NCBI GenBank assembly: GCA_003232855.1
Contig: QIKC01000346.1
Coordinates: 1 to 13,652, forward strand
Length of the DNA stretch: 13,652 nucleotides
Reading direction: 5' to 3'
Source: Verrucomicrobiales bacterium
GTDB lineage: Bacteria; Verrucomicrobiota; Verrucomicrobiia; Verrucomicrobiales; DEV007
Below, one piece after another: positions 1 through 6,999 of this stretch. Positions within the stretch are counted from its first letter, which is position 1. Each line of letters begins with the position of its first letter. A program made the position numbers and the translations under genes. The notes under the pieces are model-generated. The model worked only from the letters and a program-made list of their open reading frames with translations. It was not told the origin of the DNA and did not search any database.

Positions 1-2
1 TG

Positions 3-1364
3 TTCGGGGCGAGCCCTGATATGATCGTCGTGCTGGATGATTCCAAGCGGATCGTCGAGTTGATTCCGCCGGTCGATTTCCCGTTGCAGGTCGATCGCGA
101 GGCTTCGCTCGGGCGCGAGTTGGGCGAGGTGTTTCCCGATATTGGGGTGAGCCCGCAGCAGCTCGCCGAAGCGCTGGGTGGCGAGGGTGTCTTCCAACAC
201 GGGTTCCGTGTCGCCGGTGAAGGTGGCACCGTTCACCTGGAGTTGCGTGCTGCCCGCAGCGGCTCTAGCAACACGGTGATTTTGATGCGCGACGTGTCGC
301 GGGCACACGAGGCGCAGACCAAGCTGAAGTGGCAGGCGTTGACCTTCGCCCATATCGGCGACGCGATCATGGTGGCGGACATGCGGGGGCGAGTGATCGA
401 CTGGAACCCGGCGGCGGAGAAGCTGTTCGGTTATACGAAATCGGAGGCTGTTGGTCTCGGTCTGCACGAGATCTATGGCGGCGATGATCCGGCGGCGTTC
501 CGGAACGAATTTACTGAGGCGATTCGCAGCGCGCAGTGTTGGGAATCGCGGGCGACGTTCGTGCATCGCGATGGAGCGGCCGGGCAGTGCGACGTGGTGT
601 TTGTCACCCTGCGGGATGAGGACGATACGCCGCTGGCATTGGTTGGGGTCAATCGCGAGGCTCGCCCCGAGGCCGAAGCGGAGGTTGCTCCCCCGCTTCC
701 TCGGCAGGGCGATGCCACCGATAAGGAGATGGTTGCGCAGGCCACGGCCACGGCTACGGCCACGGCGCGCGCGGAGATACACGGTCGCCTGCGCGCCAAT
801 TTGAAGACCATCTCGACCCTGCTCGGTCTGCAGGCACGCGGCGAGGGGGTCGGCGCGGAAACCGCTCGCGCGGGCAAGGGGAGGGTCGATGCGCTGGCGA
901 TGTTGCAGAGCCATATGATCGGCGATGGCCAGTTCGCGCGGATCGATTTTGGAGCTTATTTGAAAGAACTGATCGGCGAATTGCTGGAGAGGGAGGCGCC
1001 GGAGGAGGCGGACGTGACGGTGCGCCTCCACGCCAAGGGGGTTATCCTGCCTGCCGGCTTGGCGATGCCGGTGGCGTTGATCGCTAATGAGTTGCTCTGC
1101 AACGCCTTCCGTCACGGCTGTGCGGACTGCGCCGAGGTCGCCGTCGAATGCACGATCGAGCTCGATGCGCAGACGGGTCGCGGTTGGCTGATGGTGCAGG
1201 ACGATGCCGGTGCCCTGCCCCTCGGGTTCACGCTCGGGAGCGCGCCGGGGCTGGGTTTGAAGATCGTTCGCGGCTTGGCCGAGCGCATCGGTGGAGAGGT
1301 CGAGGTGGAGGACGGGATAGAAAGCGAATTTCGTGTTGGATTTCGCCTGCCGACGAGAGCATAA
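3..1364 (+). CDS. PAS-domain sensor histidine kinase, HisKA_2 type, 5'-truncated by the window edge
   Basis: Sensor kinase that should autophosphorylate on histidine and pass the phosphate to a receiver domain. The frame is open to the left edge: codons before the ATG at 21 read FGASPD and run into MIVVLD, the usual first strand of a PAS domain. That ATG is therefore internal and the gene starts upstream. Counting from the ATG at 21: remains of one PAS domain (to about 95), a second PAS (about 100-215, with the typical DWNPAAEKLFGY), an Ala/Thr-rich linker, a HisKA_2-like dimerisation helix with EIHGRL (phospho-acceptor candidate His254, nt 780-782), and a HATPase domain with N box NELLCNAFRHG near 360 and a GLGLKIV G2 region. 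The G1 box is unusual: DDAGALP where DNGxGLP is expected. No membrane segment is visible in the part present. The hybrid kinase follows after 15 nt, so the two are probably co-transcribed. Family is clear; the signal sensed is unknown. Confidence 0.9.
   Translation, partial: FGASPDMIVVLDDSKRIVELIPPVDFPLQVDREASLGRELGEVFPDIGVSPQQLAEALGGEGVFQHGFRVAGEGGTVHLELRAARSGSSNTVILMRDVSRAHEAQTKLKWQALTFAHIGDAIMVADMRGRVIDWNPAAEKLFGYTKSEAVGLGLHEIYGGDDPAAFRNEFTEAIRSAQCWESRATFVHRDGAAGQCDVVFVTLRDEDDTPLALVGVNREARPEAEAEVAPPLPRQGDATDKEMVAQATATATATARAEIHGRLRANLKTISTLLGLQARGEGVGAETARAGKGRVDALAMLQSHMIGDGQFARIDFGAYLKELIGELLEREAPEEADVTVRLHAKGVILPAGLAMPVALIANELLCNAFRHGCADCAEVAVECTIELDAQTGRGWLMVQDDAGALPLGFTLGSAPGLGLKIVRGLAERIGGEVEVEDGIESEFRVGFRLPTRA
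741..764 (+). repeat. Four tandem hexamers (GCCACG) inside the kinase gene
   Basis: Four in-frame hexamers, three GCCACG and one GCTACG, encode (Ala-Thr)4 immediately before the HisKA_2 helix. Because the unit is six bases, gain or loss of units would alter linker length without a frameshift. The synonymous change in the third unit suggests the tract is not very recent. Confidence 0.7.
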
Positions 1365-1379
1365 GTTCCCAGCGGAATA

Positions 1380-3704
1380 TTGATGAGTCCTGTTCGCATT
1401 CTTGTAGTTGAAGATGAAGGCGCAGTCGGAAGGGATATCCAGAACACGTTGGTCCGTCTCGGGTACAGCGTGCCGGATATCGCTCGGACGGGTTCCGAGG
1501 CGCTAGAGATCGTCCGTCGCATCGATCCCGATCTGGTGATTATGGACGTGCGGTTGTCCGGGGCGATGGACGGGATCGAGGCGGCGCAGCGCATCCGCTG
1601 TTCCTACGGCAAACCGATCATCTATCTGACCGCGCTGGCGGATGAGGACACGATTTCTAGGGCGAGCAAGACGGAACCGGAGGGCTACCTTTTGAAACCC
1701 TTCAACGAGAGCGAACTGCAATCGGCGGTGGAGATCGCTATCTCGCGCACGCGTTCGCGCGCCGCCTTGGCCGATCGCGAGGAGCAGTTCATGAGCACGC
1801 TGCGCAGCATGGCGGACGGCGTGATCGCCACCGACATCGTCGGCAACATCACTTACATGAACCCGGTCGCCGAATCGCTGACCGGCTGGGAGTTCGCCGA
1901 TGCGCGCTCGCGGGTGCTGGGGGAGGTCTTCAAAATCACCGATAGCAGTGGCCGCGAGGCGCCGCCTTTCACCCCCCGCCCCGGCGGGTCGGTGGATCGT
2001 GGTGGCGGGCGGCGGGTGCTGCTGTCCACTCGGGAGGGCAGGCGCCTGGCGGTGGAGGATAACTCTGCTCCGCTCAAAGATTCCCATGGCAGTCTGGTCG
2101 GGCTGGTCGTGGTGTTCCGCAGGGCTGAGGAGCGCGCTGCGGGCGATGCCCGACAAAGCGCTGCTGGCGTTGTGGCTCGGGATGGGGACGGGGAACCGCT
2201 GCGGGAGATTGTCGAGGGGATCGCCGATCCGCTGATCGCCGTCGATCGCCACTGGGACATCACTTACCTTAATCAGCGGGCGGTGGAGAGCTTTGGTGAC
2301 GGTCGTGGGGGGCTGATCGGTAGCGGCTTTTGGAATATCTTGCCGCCTGCTGCTCGCGAAGAAAATTTCCATGATGGATCGCGCGCCATGGCGCGGCGCG
2401 AACGTTACAGTTTCGAGTTTCAGACCGTGGAGGGCGGGCGCTGGTTCGAGGCCAGCGGTTATCCGTTCGGCGAGGGGTTGTTGCTGCTGTTGCGCGACGT
2501 GACCGAGCGTCGCGAGGAGCTGGAGCGCGCCAGCCGTCTGGAGAAGCTGGAGAGTCTGGGTTTGCTGGCGCGAGGCTTCGCCCACGATTTTAACAACATC
2601 CTCACCGTCATGTTGGGCAACCTATCGCTGGCCGAAATGAAGCTGCCGGAGGGCATCGACGGAACCGAGGAACTGGAGCAGGCGCGCGTGGCGACCGTGC
2701 GTGCGCAGAATCGCGTTCACCAGCTGCTGACCTTTGCCAAGGGCGGGGCACCGATCCGGCAGCGCATCGACCCGGGTGTTTTGTTGCGTGAGATCGGCGC
2801 CGATTTGGAGCGCGACCCGCGCATCGACTACCGGATCGAGATCGCCGCAGACATCTGGCCGCTGGACGCCGATCCCGGCCAGCTGCGGCGGGTGGTGGAA
2901 AATTTGGTGCGCAATGCTGAAGAGGCGATGCCCGGCGGCGGTACCCTAACGCTGCGACTGCGCAACGCGCCGGCGGGTGCCCCGATGCGCGAGGCGCTGC
3001 CGACAGCGTTGGAGCTGGAGGCGGTCGCCGACTATGTGGTGTTGGAAGTCGAAGACAGCGGTCATGGTGTGGGCGAGGATTTGTTAGATAGGCTGTTCGA
3101 GCCCTATTTCAGTACCCGCGGCGAATCCAACGCCACCGGCATCGGTCTGACGGTCTGCGAGTCGATCGCGCGCGCACACAACGGGGGTATCGCTCTGCGT
3201 TCCGAAGAGGGTAGGGGCACGGCGGTGAGCGTCGCTTTCCCAGCGCCAGCGGATCGTCGCGAGCCACCTCCCGCAGAGGTCGCCAGTGTGTCGCCGGAGG
3301 GGTTGGCGTTGGAGGGGCGGAAGCCGCGAGTTCTCGTGCTCGAAGACGAACCACTGATTCGTCGGCTGCTGGTGGCCAACTTGGAGCAGGGCGGGTTCGA
3401 GGTGACGGGAACCGAGGACGGTATCGAGACCGTGGCGCGTTATATCGAAGCTTTCGATCGCGGCGAGGCGTTCGACATTGTCATTACCGATCTGTCGATC
3501 CCCAACGGCATGGGTGGCGTCAAGGCGGTCGAGGAAATCCACCAGATCGCCCCCGGCGCCAAAGTGATCGTCTCCAGCGGTTATTCCGACGATCCGGCGA
3601 TGTCCGATCCCGAGCGTTACGGATTTTGCGCTGTGTTGCCAAAACCCTACCAGCCCAGGCAGCTGCTGGAGTTGGTGCGCGGGCTGTTGGGTATCAGTGA
3701 GTAG
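1380..3704 (+). CDS. Hybrid histidine kinase, REC-PAS-PAS-HisKA-HATPase-REC
   Basis: Cytoplasmic hybrid kinase of 774 aa. Domains in order: N-terminal receiver (about 5-125; acidic VVEDE, phospho-acceptor Asp56 in IMDVRLSG, IYLTA, LLKPF); PAS (about 133-250); PAS (about 272-370); NtrB/FixL-like HisKA with GFAHDFNNIL (His402); HATPase (N box with Asn512, EDSGHGVGED, TGIGLTV, GRGTAV); C-terminal receiver (about 648-770; LVLEDE, Asp704 in ITDLSIPNGMGG, LPKPY). All catalytic residues look intact. The N-terminal receiver is of the IYLTA/GYLLKPF type often paired with HisKA_2 kinases, so the preceding gene product is the likely donor. There is no transmembrane segment, DNA-binding domain or Hpt domain. 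ATG codons at 1380 and 1383 are both possible starts; neither has a good Shine-Dalgarno sequence. Domain call is very secure; pathway is unknown. Confidence 0.93.
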   Translation: MMSPVRILVVEDEGAVGRDIQNTLVRLGYSVPDIARTGSEALEIVRRIDPDLVIMDVRLSGAMDGIEAAQRIRCSYGKPIIYLTALADEDTISRASKTEPEGYLLKPFNESELQSAVEIAISRTRSRAALADREEQFMSTLRSMADGVIATDIVGNITYMNPVAESLTGWEFADARSRVLGEVFKITDSSGREAPPFTPRPGGSVDRGGGRRVLLSTREGRRLAVEDNSAPLKDSHGSLVGLVVVFRRAEERAAGDARQSAAGVVARDGDGEPLREIVEGIADPLIAVDRHWDITYLNQRAVESFGDGRGGLIGSGFWNILPPAAREENFHDGSRAMARRERYSFEFQTVEGGRWFEASGYPFGEGLLLLLRDVTERREELERASRLEKLESLGLLARGFAHDFNNILTVMLGNLSLAEMKLPEGIDGTEELEQARVATVRAQNRVHQLLTFAKGGAPIRQRIDPGVLLREIGADLERDPRIDYRIEIAADIWPLDADPGQLRRVVENLVRNAEEAMPGGGTLTLRLRNAPAGAPMREALPTALELEAVADYVVLEVEDSGHGVGEDLLDRLFEPYFSTRGESNATGIGLTVCESIARAHNGGIALRSEEGRGTAVSVAFPAPADRREPPPAEVASVSPEGLALEGRKPRVLVLEDEPLIRRLLVANLEQGGFEVTGTEDGIETVARYIEAFDRGEAFDIVITDLSIPNGMGGVKAVEEIHQIAPGAKVIVSSGYSDDPAMSDPERYGFCAVLPKPYQPRQLLELVRGLLGISE

Positions 3705-3740
3705 GGTGTGCGCGAACTGATGGCAGGATGGCCGAAAACA

Positions 3741-3749
3741 TGGTATATC
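3741..3749 (+). promoter_or_regulatory. Possible extended -10 element before the lipoprotein gene
   Basis: TGGTATATC lies 13 nt before the first ATG of the lipoprotein gene and resembles an extended -10 (TGnTATAAT). I see no convincing -35, and a start there would leave a leader of only a few bases. Weak suggestion only. Confidence 0.2.
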
Positions 3750-3762
3750 CACCGACCACACA

Positions 3763-4200
3763 ATGATACTCACGATGATTAAATCGCTCAAACGCCTACT
3801 GCTCCTCGCCACCGCCTGCCTGCTCGTCTCCTGCTTTGGCAAAGAGGAGAAACCGGAGGAGGCGGCGCTGGTTAAGCCGGCTAAGCCCGTTGCAGCGAGC
3901 AATCCGCGCCCGGATCGCCGACCGCCTCCGGCACAGCCGCAGGACGGGTCGATGATCGTGCGCCCCGGCGGTACGGAGGCGAAAATTCCGGAGATTTCAG
4001 AGATCGATAACATCAGCGCCGAGGATAAGGACGATGCGCTCTCTGCCGCCGCGCGCGAAATTACCCGACGTAAGCAGGGCGCTGCAGAGGGCGATGATAA
4101 GGTGTCCAAAGCGTTGAATAATCTCAGCGAGGACGATATCGATCGTGCTCTCGGCGAGCTGAGGAAGGCGGTCGGGGACGCTCCAAAAACCGCAGAGTAA
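3763..4200 (+). CDS. Small predicted lipoprotein of unknown function
   Basis: A 145-aa protein with a lipoprotein signal: basic start (KSLKR), hydrophobic LLLLATACLLV, and a lipobox LVSC with Cys24 as the likely lipidated residue (Cys19, in LATAC, is a poorer alternative). The mature part has a Pro/Lys/Arg-rich, probably disordered stretch (about 30-75) and then a charged, probably helical C-terminus (about 85-140, ending in a region such as NNLSEDDIDRALGELRKA). I recognise no family. The second ATG at 3775 gives a shorter, more typical n-region and may be the true start; neither start has a Shine-Dalgarno sequence. It follows the hybrid kinase by 58 nt on the same strand and converges with the gene at 4243. 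It could be part of the sensory locus or independent. Confidence 0.75.
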   Translation: MILTMIKSLKRLLLLATACLLVSCFGKEEKPEEAALVKPAKPVAASNPRPDRRPPPAQPQDGSMIVRPGGTEAKIPEISEIDNISAEDKDDALSAAAREITRRKQGAAEGDDKVSKALNNLSEDDIDRALGELRKAVGDAPKTAE

Positions 4201-4242
4201 TCGAAGGTGGAGGCGCTTTGTTAGAGATGGCCGATTCGCCAT

Positions 4243-5061
4243 TCAGTGGCCGCCGCTTTTTAGCCACTGGTCGCGGGCCGCTTTGAGTCGTTGAATTTCC
4301 TCACGTTTGGCGCGGTCGAGGTGGCGTGCCTTGTGGATGAAGTGGTTGTTGGTGCCGTATTTACGCCATGGGCCGTAGGGGATTTCGCGTAGTTCGACGA
4401 AGCGCCAGTCGACGCTGGCGAGGCCGCCTTTGATTTTCAAATAGTCGCGCACGGCGGGGGAGAGATCGATGCCGGCGGCCTTGTTGCTGGTGTTTTTCGG
4501 GCGAGAGGATCCGAACACGTATGACCAGTCATCGGTCTCGAAGGGGCCGACGTCGGACCATTGGGCGAAACAGGTTCTGCCGGCGTGGTGGATGGCGACC
4601 CAGCGCCCATGGCAGACGCTCTTTCCCGGGCGTTCGAAGGCGTGTTTGAACCAGGGGATGACGCGGCGGGCGCTGCTTTTGGTCTTTTCCCAGTTGATGC
4701 GGTCGTTGTAGGGGAGCGCGATGTAGAAGGGGTTCAGTTTTGGCGTGAAACCTTTCGGGCAGTAGTCGGCGGTGCGGTTGGCTCGGTCGGGGTCGTCGAA
4801 GCCGCCGTAGCTGCGCATCCATTGGGTGTCCCAGGAGCTGGCCCTGTTGTGGCGCGGGTTGGCGGCGGTTGCTTTCTCGCCGATCCAGAACACGGAGGCG
4901 GTGATGTTGCGCCGCCAGGGGTGGGTCGATGTGACGCTGCGGGCGCGGGAGGGGGCGTAGGTGTGTGGGGTGCTCTGGGCTGGCGCCTCGGGCGGGTGAA
5001 CGATCCACGCGATGGCCGCGATGGCCATGAGAATTGATGCTTTGTTAGGGCGCGGAGGCAT
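4243..5061 (-). CDS. Secreted protein with an RlpA-like double-psi beta-barrel region
   Basis: Exported protein of 272 aa. From the ATG at 5061 there is a signal peptide (Lys at 7, hydrophobic ASILMAIAAIAWIV, then a likely cut near APAQS). The C-terminal half carries an RlpA/DPBB-like pattern: RWVAIHHAG, SDVGPFE (Asp170) and GIDLSPAVRDYL (Asp199), then GGLASVDWRFVEL. In RlpA the matching VNDRGPF and IDLS motifs form the barrel, and the first Asp is catalytic in the lytic transglycosylases. Two cysteines flanking RWVAIHHAGRT could form a disulfide. An in-frame GTG at 5089-5091 overlaps the bioB stop by one base and would add ten residues; the ATG at 5061 gives the better signal peptide, with a weak AGAGG 12 nt upstream. 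Fold assignment is by motif only; wall-cleaving activity is an inference and this may be a non-enzymatic relative. Confidence 0.75.
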   Translation of the reverse strand: MPPRPNKASILMAIAAIAWIVHPPEAPAQSTPHTYAPSRARSVTSTHPWRRNITASVFWIGEKATAANPRHNRASSWDTQWMRSYGGFDDPDRANRTADYCPKGFTPKLNPFYIALPYNDRINWEKTKSSARRVIPWFKHAFERPGKSVCHGRWVAIHHAGRTCFAQWSDVGPFETDDWSYVFGSSRPKNTSNKAAGIDLSPAVRDYLKIKGGLASVDWRFVELREIPYGPWRKYGTNNHFIHKARHLDRAKREEIQRLKAARDQWLKSGGH

Positions 5062-5090
5062 CGTGGCGGCGGGCCTCTGAGGGGGGCGCA

Positions 5091-6086
5091 CTACGCGGGT
5101 TGCGGGGAGAGGGGGCGCTCTGGGGCGACGGCGGGTGCGGGGCGGCTGCGGTCGGGCGACTGCGGGCGCATGCCGAGTTTGGCCAAGAGCGCGAGGTCTT
5201 GTTCGGCGCGCGGATTGGCGGCGGTGAGCAGTTTGTCGCCGTAGAAGATGGAGTTGGCGCCGGCGAAGAAGCAGAGGGTTTGGGCTTCTTCGCTGAGTTC
5301 GGTGCGGCCGGCGGAGAGGCGAATTTTGGCGCCGGGGATGGCGATGCGGGCGCAGGCGATGGTGCGCGCGACATCGAAGGTATCGACCGGGGCGGCGCCT
5401 GCGAGCGGCGTGCCGGGCATGGGCATGAGCTTATTGATCGGCACGCTTTCTGGGGGTGGGTTGAAGTTGGAAAGAATTTCGAGCATGTGCAGGCGGTCGT
5501 CGACGGTTTCGCCGAGGCCGAGAATGCCGCCGCAGCAGAGGGACATGCCGGCGTCCTGGACGTTGCGGATGGTGTCGAGGCGGTCTTGGAAGGAGTGGCT
5601 GGTGACGATGGTTTTGTAGTGTTCGGGGGAGGTGTCGATATTGTGGTTGTAGGCGGTGACGCCGGCTTCCTTGAGCTGCACGGCTTCTTCGGGGCCGAGT
5701 TCGCCAAGGGTAGTGCAGACTTCCATGCCGAGGTCGGCGACTTCGCGGACGATGCCGAGCACTTCGTCGAAGCGTTTGGTGCCGGAGCGGACGCCTTTCC
5801 ATGCGGCGCCCATGCAGAAGCGGGTGGAGCCGTTGTCGCGGGCGGCGCGGGCGCGTTCGAGGATGTCGCATTTGGGCATCAGTCGTTCGGCTTCGACGCC
5901 GCTGGAGTAGCGTGCGCTTTGGGCGCAGTAGGAGCAGTCCTCGCTACAGCCGCCGGTCTTGATGGAGAGGAGGGTGCAGAGCTGGATCTCGTCGCCGGGC
6001 CAGTGCGCCTCGTGGACGGCACGGGATTTTTGCAGAAGAGTGAAGAAGGGGAGGTGGTAGAGGGAACTGAGTTCTTTAGTGGTCAC
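5091..6086 (-). CDS. bioB: Biotin synthase
   Basis: Radical-SAM enzyme that inserts sulfur into dethiobiotin, the last step of biotin synthesis, in the cytoplasm. The 331-aa product has the 4Fe-4S motif CSEDCSYC (Cys47, 51, 54), the 2Fe-2S cysteines in TRFCMGAAW (Cys91), MEVCTTLGEL (Cys124) and SLCCGGI (Cys184), plus YNHNIDTSPEHY, RLSAGR and GANSIFYGDKLLT. The last 25 or so residues are a Pro/Arg-rich tail outside the conserved core. The start is GTG: an in-frame stop lies just upstream and no ATG occurs before the conserved region. There is no Shine-Dalgarno sequence; the leader is AT-rich. No other bio genes are in the window, so it is unlinked from bioA/D/F here. The next gene downstream may be translationally coupled through a TAGTG overlap. 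Confidence 0.97.
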   Translation of the reverse strand: MTTKELSSLYHLPFFTLLQKSRAVHEAHWPGDEIQLCTLLSIKTGGCSEDCSYCAQSARYSSGVEAERLMPKCDILERARAARDNGSTRFCMGAAWKGVRSGTKRFDEVLGIVREVADLGMEVCTTLGELGPEEAVQLKEAGVTAYNHNIDTSPEHYKTIVTSHSFQDRLDTIRNVQDAGMSLCCGGILGLGETVDDRLHMLEILSNFNPPPESVPINKLMPMPGTPLAGAAPVDTFDVARTIACARIAIPGAKIRLSAGRTELSEEAQTLCFFAGANSIFYGDKLLTAANPRAEQDLALLAKLGMRPQSPDRSRPAPAVAPERPLSPQPA

Positions 6087-6088
6087 GG

Positions 6089-6110
6089 CGATTTTTTAAC
6101 AAAATTAAGA
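6089..6110 (-). promoter_or_regulatory. AT-rich leader of bioB, possible promoter
   Basis: This short stretch, directly before the bioB GTG, is strikingly AT-rich against a GC-rich background and contains TTTTGTTAAAA on the minus strand. It could hold a -10 element, but I cannot fix a -35. It does not match the BirA operator (TTGTAAAC, spacer, GTTTACAA). Confidence 0.3.
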
Positions 6111-6125
6111 TGAGGGGGGAGTATC

Positions 6126-6151
6126 CGCGAAGAACGCGAAGGTGCGCGAAG
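6126..6151. repeat. Three CGCGAAG direct repeats upstream of bioB
   Basis: CGCGAAG occurs at 6126, 6135 and 6145, so the copies are 9 and 10 nt apart, close to one helical turn. They lie about 40-65 nt before the bioB start. They may be an operator array or part of a dispersed intergenic repeat. Confidence 0.6.
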
Positions 6152-6161
6152 TTTATTAGGA

Positions 6162-6177
6162 GGCGGCGAGCGCCGCC
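6162..6177 (-). terminator. GC-rich hairpin after the lysA operon, terminator-like
   Basis: GGCGGC and GCCGCC pair as a 6-bp stem around a GAGC loop. It lies 65 nt past the stop of the last gene of the lysA group and before bioB on the same strand. No clear T-run follows on the minus strand (TCCTAATAAAC), so it is not a canonical intrinsic terminator and might act as a 3'-end stabiliser. Confidence 0.35.
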
Positions 6178-6195
6178 GGAGGAGTCTGATTCTTA

Positions 6196-6241
6196 CTTAA
6201 AACTTCAAACTGAACACTTGAAACTTGAAACTTGAAACTCC
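6196..6241. repeat. Array of six CTTGAAA-like heptamers, ending in CTCC
   Basis: Six contiguous 7-nt units: CTTAAAA, CTTCAAA, CTGAACA and three exact CTTGAAA, then CTCC. The array ends on the base next to the stop codon of the caspase-like gene. The copy at 8318-8335 has the same first and last units in the opposite orientation. Confidence 0.85.
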
Positions 6242-6991
6242 CTAATATTTCCAATATCCGCCGGGGGAGACGATGGGGTTGGTGGGGTCGACGTAGTCGG
6301 TTTTGCCGACGGCTCCCCAGAGTTTGGTGCGGGTGGCGGAGCGCCATTTAGCGCTCATGCTCTCGCCGGTGTGGCAGCCGTAGCTGCGGCAGTCGGGTTT
6401 GCGGGCGAAGGCGGAGCGTTTGATGCTGGACAGGTCGCGTTCGTGTAACCAGGCGGTGCTGGCGCCGGAGATGTCGTTGCTGTAGTCCATCATGAAGGCG
6501 TGGCGGTTGGAGTGCCCGTAGTAGTAGAAGCTGGCGACTTTCGTTCGGCGTCGGTTGCGCCCCTTGTTGATGTATTTGATCACGTCGCGTCCGCTGTAGA
6601 TCCAGACGAGGCGGATGCCGTATTTGTCGCGCACGGATTCGATCCAGCTGATTAGGGGTTTGCCGTCTTCGGTGGCGCGCGATTCGTAACAGGGTCGGTA
6701 GACTAGCCAGGTGATGGGAACGGTGCTGCCGTGTTGTTTTTGGAGGTGTTGGATGCGAACTCTGGCCGGGCGGATGTAGTTGCCCCACCAGCGGTCGTGG
6801 CGGTCGGATTCGCGGCGCAGGTTTTCCCAGCGGCGCAGTGCTGGGCCGCCGCTGAGGATGATGTGTTCGTCGATTCCTTTGGAGGAGGAGCCGCCGAAGA
6901 GTGCCTGGGATTCGCCGGTGGCGAAGGCGCTCACCGCCAGGATTGCGGCGGCGAGGCATGGGCGTAGTGGGGAGCGGAGGGTGCGAGCCAT
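6242..6991 (-). CDS. Secreted protein of unknown function with a caspase-like (clan CD) His/Cys pattern
   Basis: A 249-aa protein with a signal peptide (MARTLRS, hydrophobic LAAAILAVSAFATG, cut probably near SQA). I recognise no named family. The order of predicted strands resembles the caspase/CHAT/DUF4347 fold: ITWLVY strand, a helix (SWIESVRDKYG), IRLVWIY strand, ASFYYYGHSN strand ending in Gly-His160, then RSYGCHTGES ending in Gly-Cys206, then LWGAVGKT. In clan CD peptidases the catalytic His and Cys follow two adjacent core strands, often as HG and xC, with a spacing near the 46 residues seen here. Peptidase activity is an inference. The ATG at 6991 lies 8 nt after the lysA stop with no Shine-Dalgarno sequence, so translation probably depends on lysA readthrough. 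The same frame stays open into lysA, but that extension is not coding and lacks the signal-peptide logic. Confidence 0.72.
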   Translation of the reverse strand: MARTLRSPLRPCLAAAILAVSAFATGESQALFGGSSSKGIDEHIILSGGPALRRWENLRRESDRHDRWWGNYIRPARVRIQHLQKQHGSTVPITWLVYRPCYESRATEDGKPLISWIESVRDKYGIRLVWIYSGRDVIKYINKGRNRRRTKVASFYYYGHSNRHAFMMDYSNDISGASTAWLHERDLSSIKRSAFARKPDCRSYGCHTGESMSAKWRSATRTKLWGAVGKTDYVDPTNPIVSPGGYWKY

Positions 6992-6999
6992 GGTGGAGT

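Noticed and set aside
1503..2585. Minus-strand open frame (360 codons) opposite the hybrid kinase
   Set aside because: Low-complexity Gln/Arg/Pro/Ala sequence with no recognisable fold; the plus-strand kinase domains run without interruption.
4244..4269. Inverted repeat CAGTGGC/GCCACTG at the end of the barrel gene as a terminator
   Set aside because: It lies inside the coding end, has a 12-nt loop and lacks a T-run. A nearby ATGGC/GCCAT hairpin (4227-4242) is also too weak. I see no clear terminator between the convergent genes.
5100..6113. Long plus-strand open frame (337 codons) opposite bioB
   Set aside because: The translation is a Gly/Ala/Glu/Asp-rich string with no domain, and bioB on the other strand is unmistakable. 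It is a by-product of GC-rich third codon positions.
6087..6125. BirA-type biotin operator before bioB
   Set aside because: TTTTGTTAAAA is present but there is no paired TTGTAAAC/GTTTACAA arrangement.
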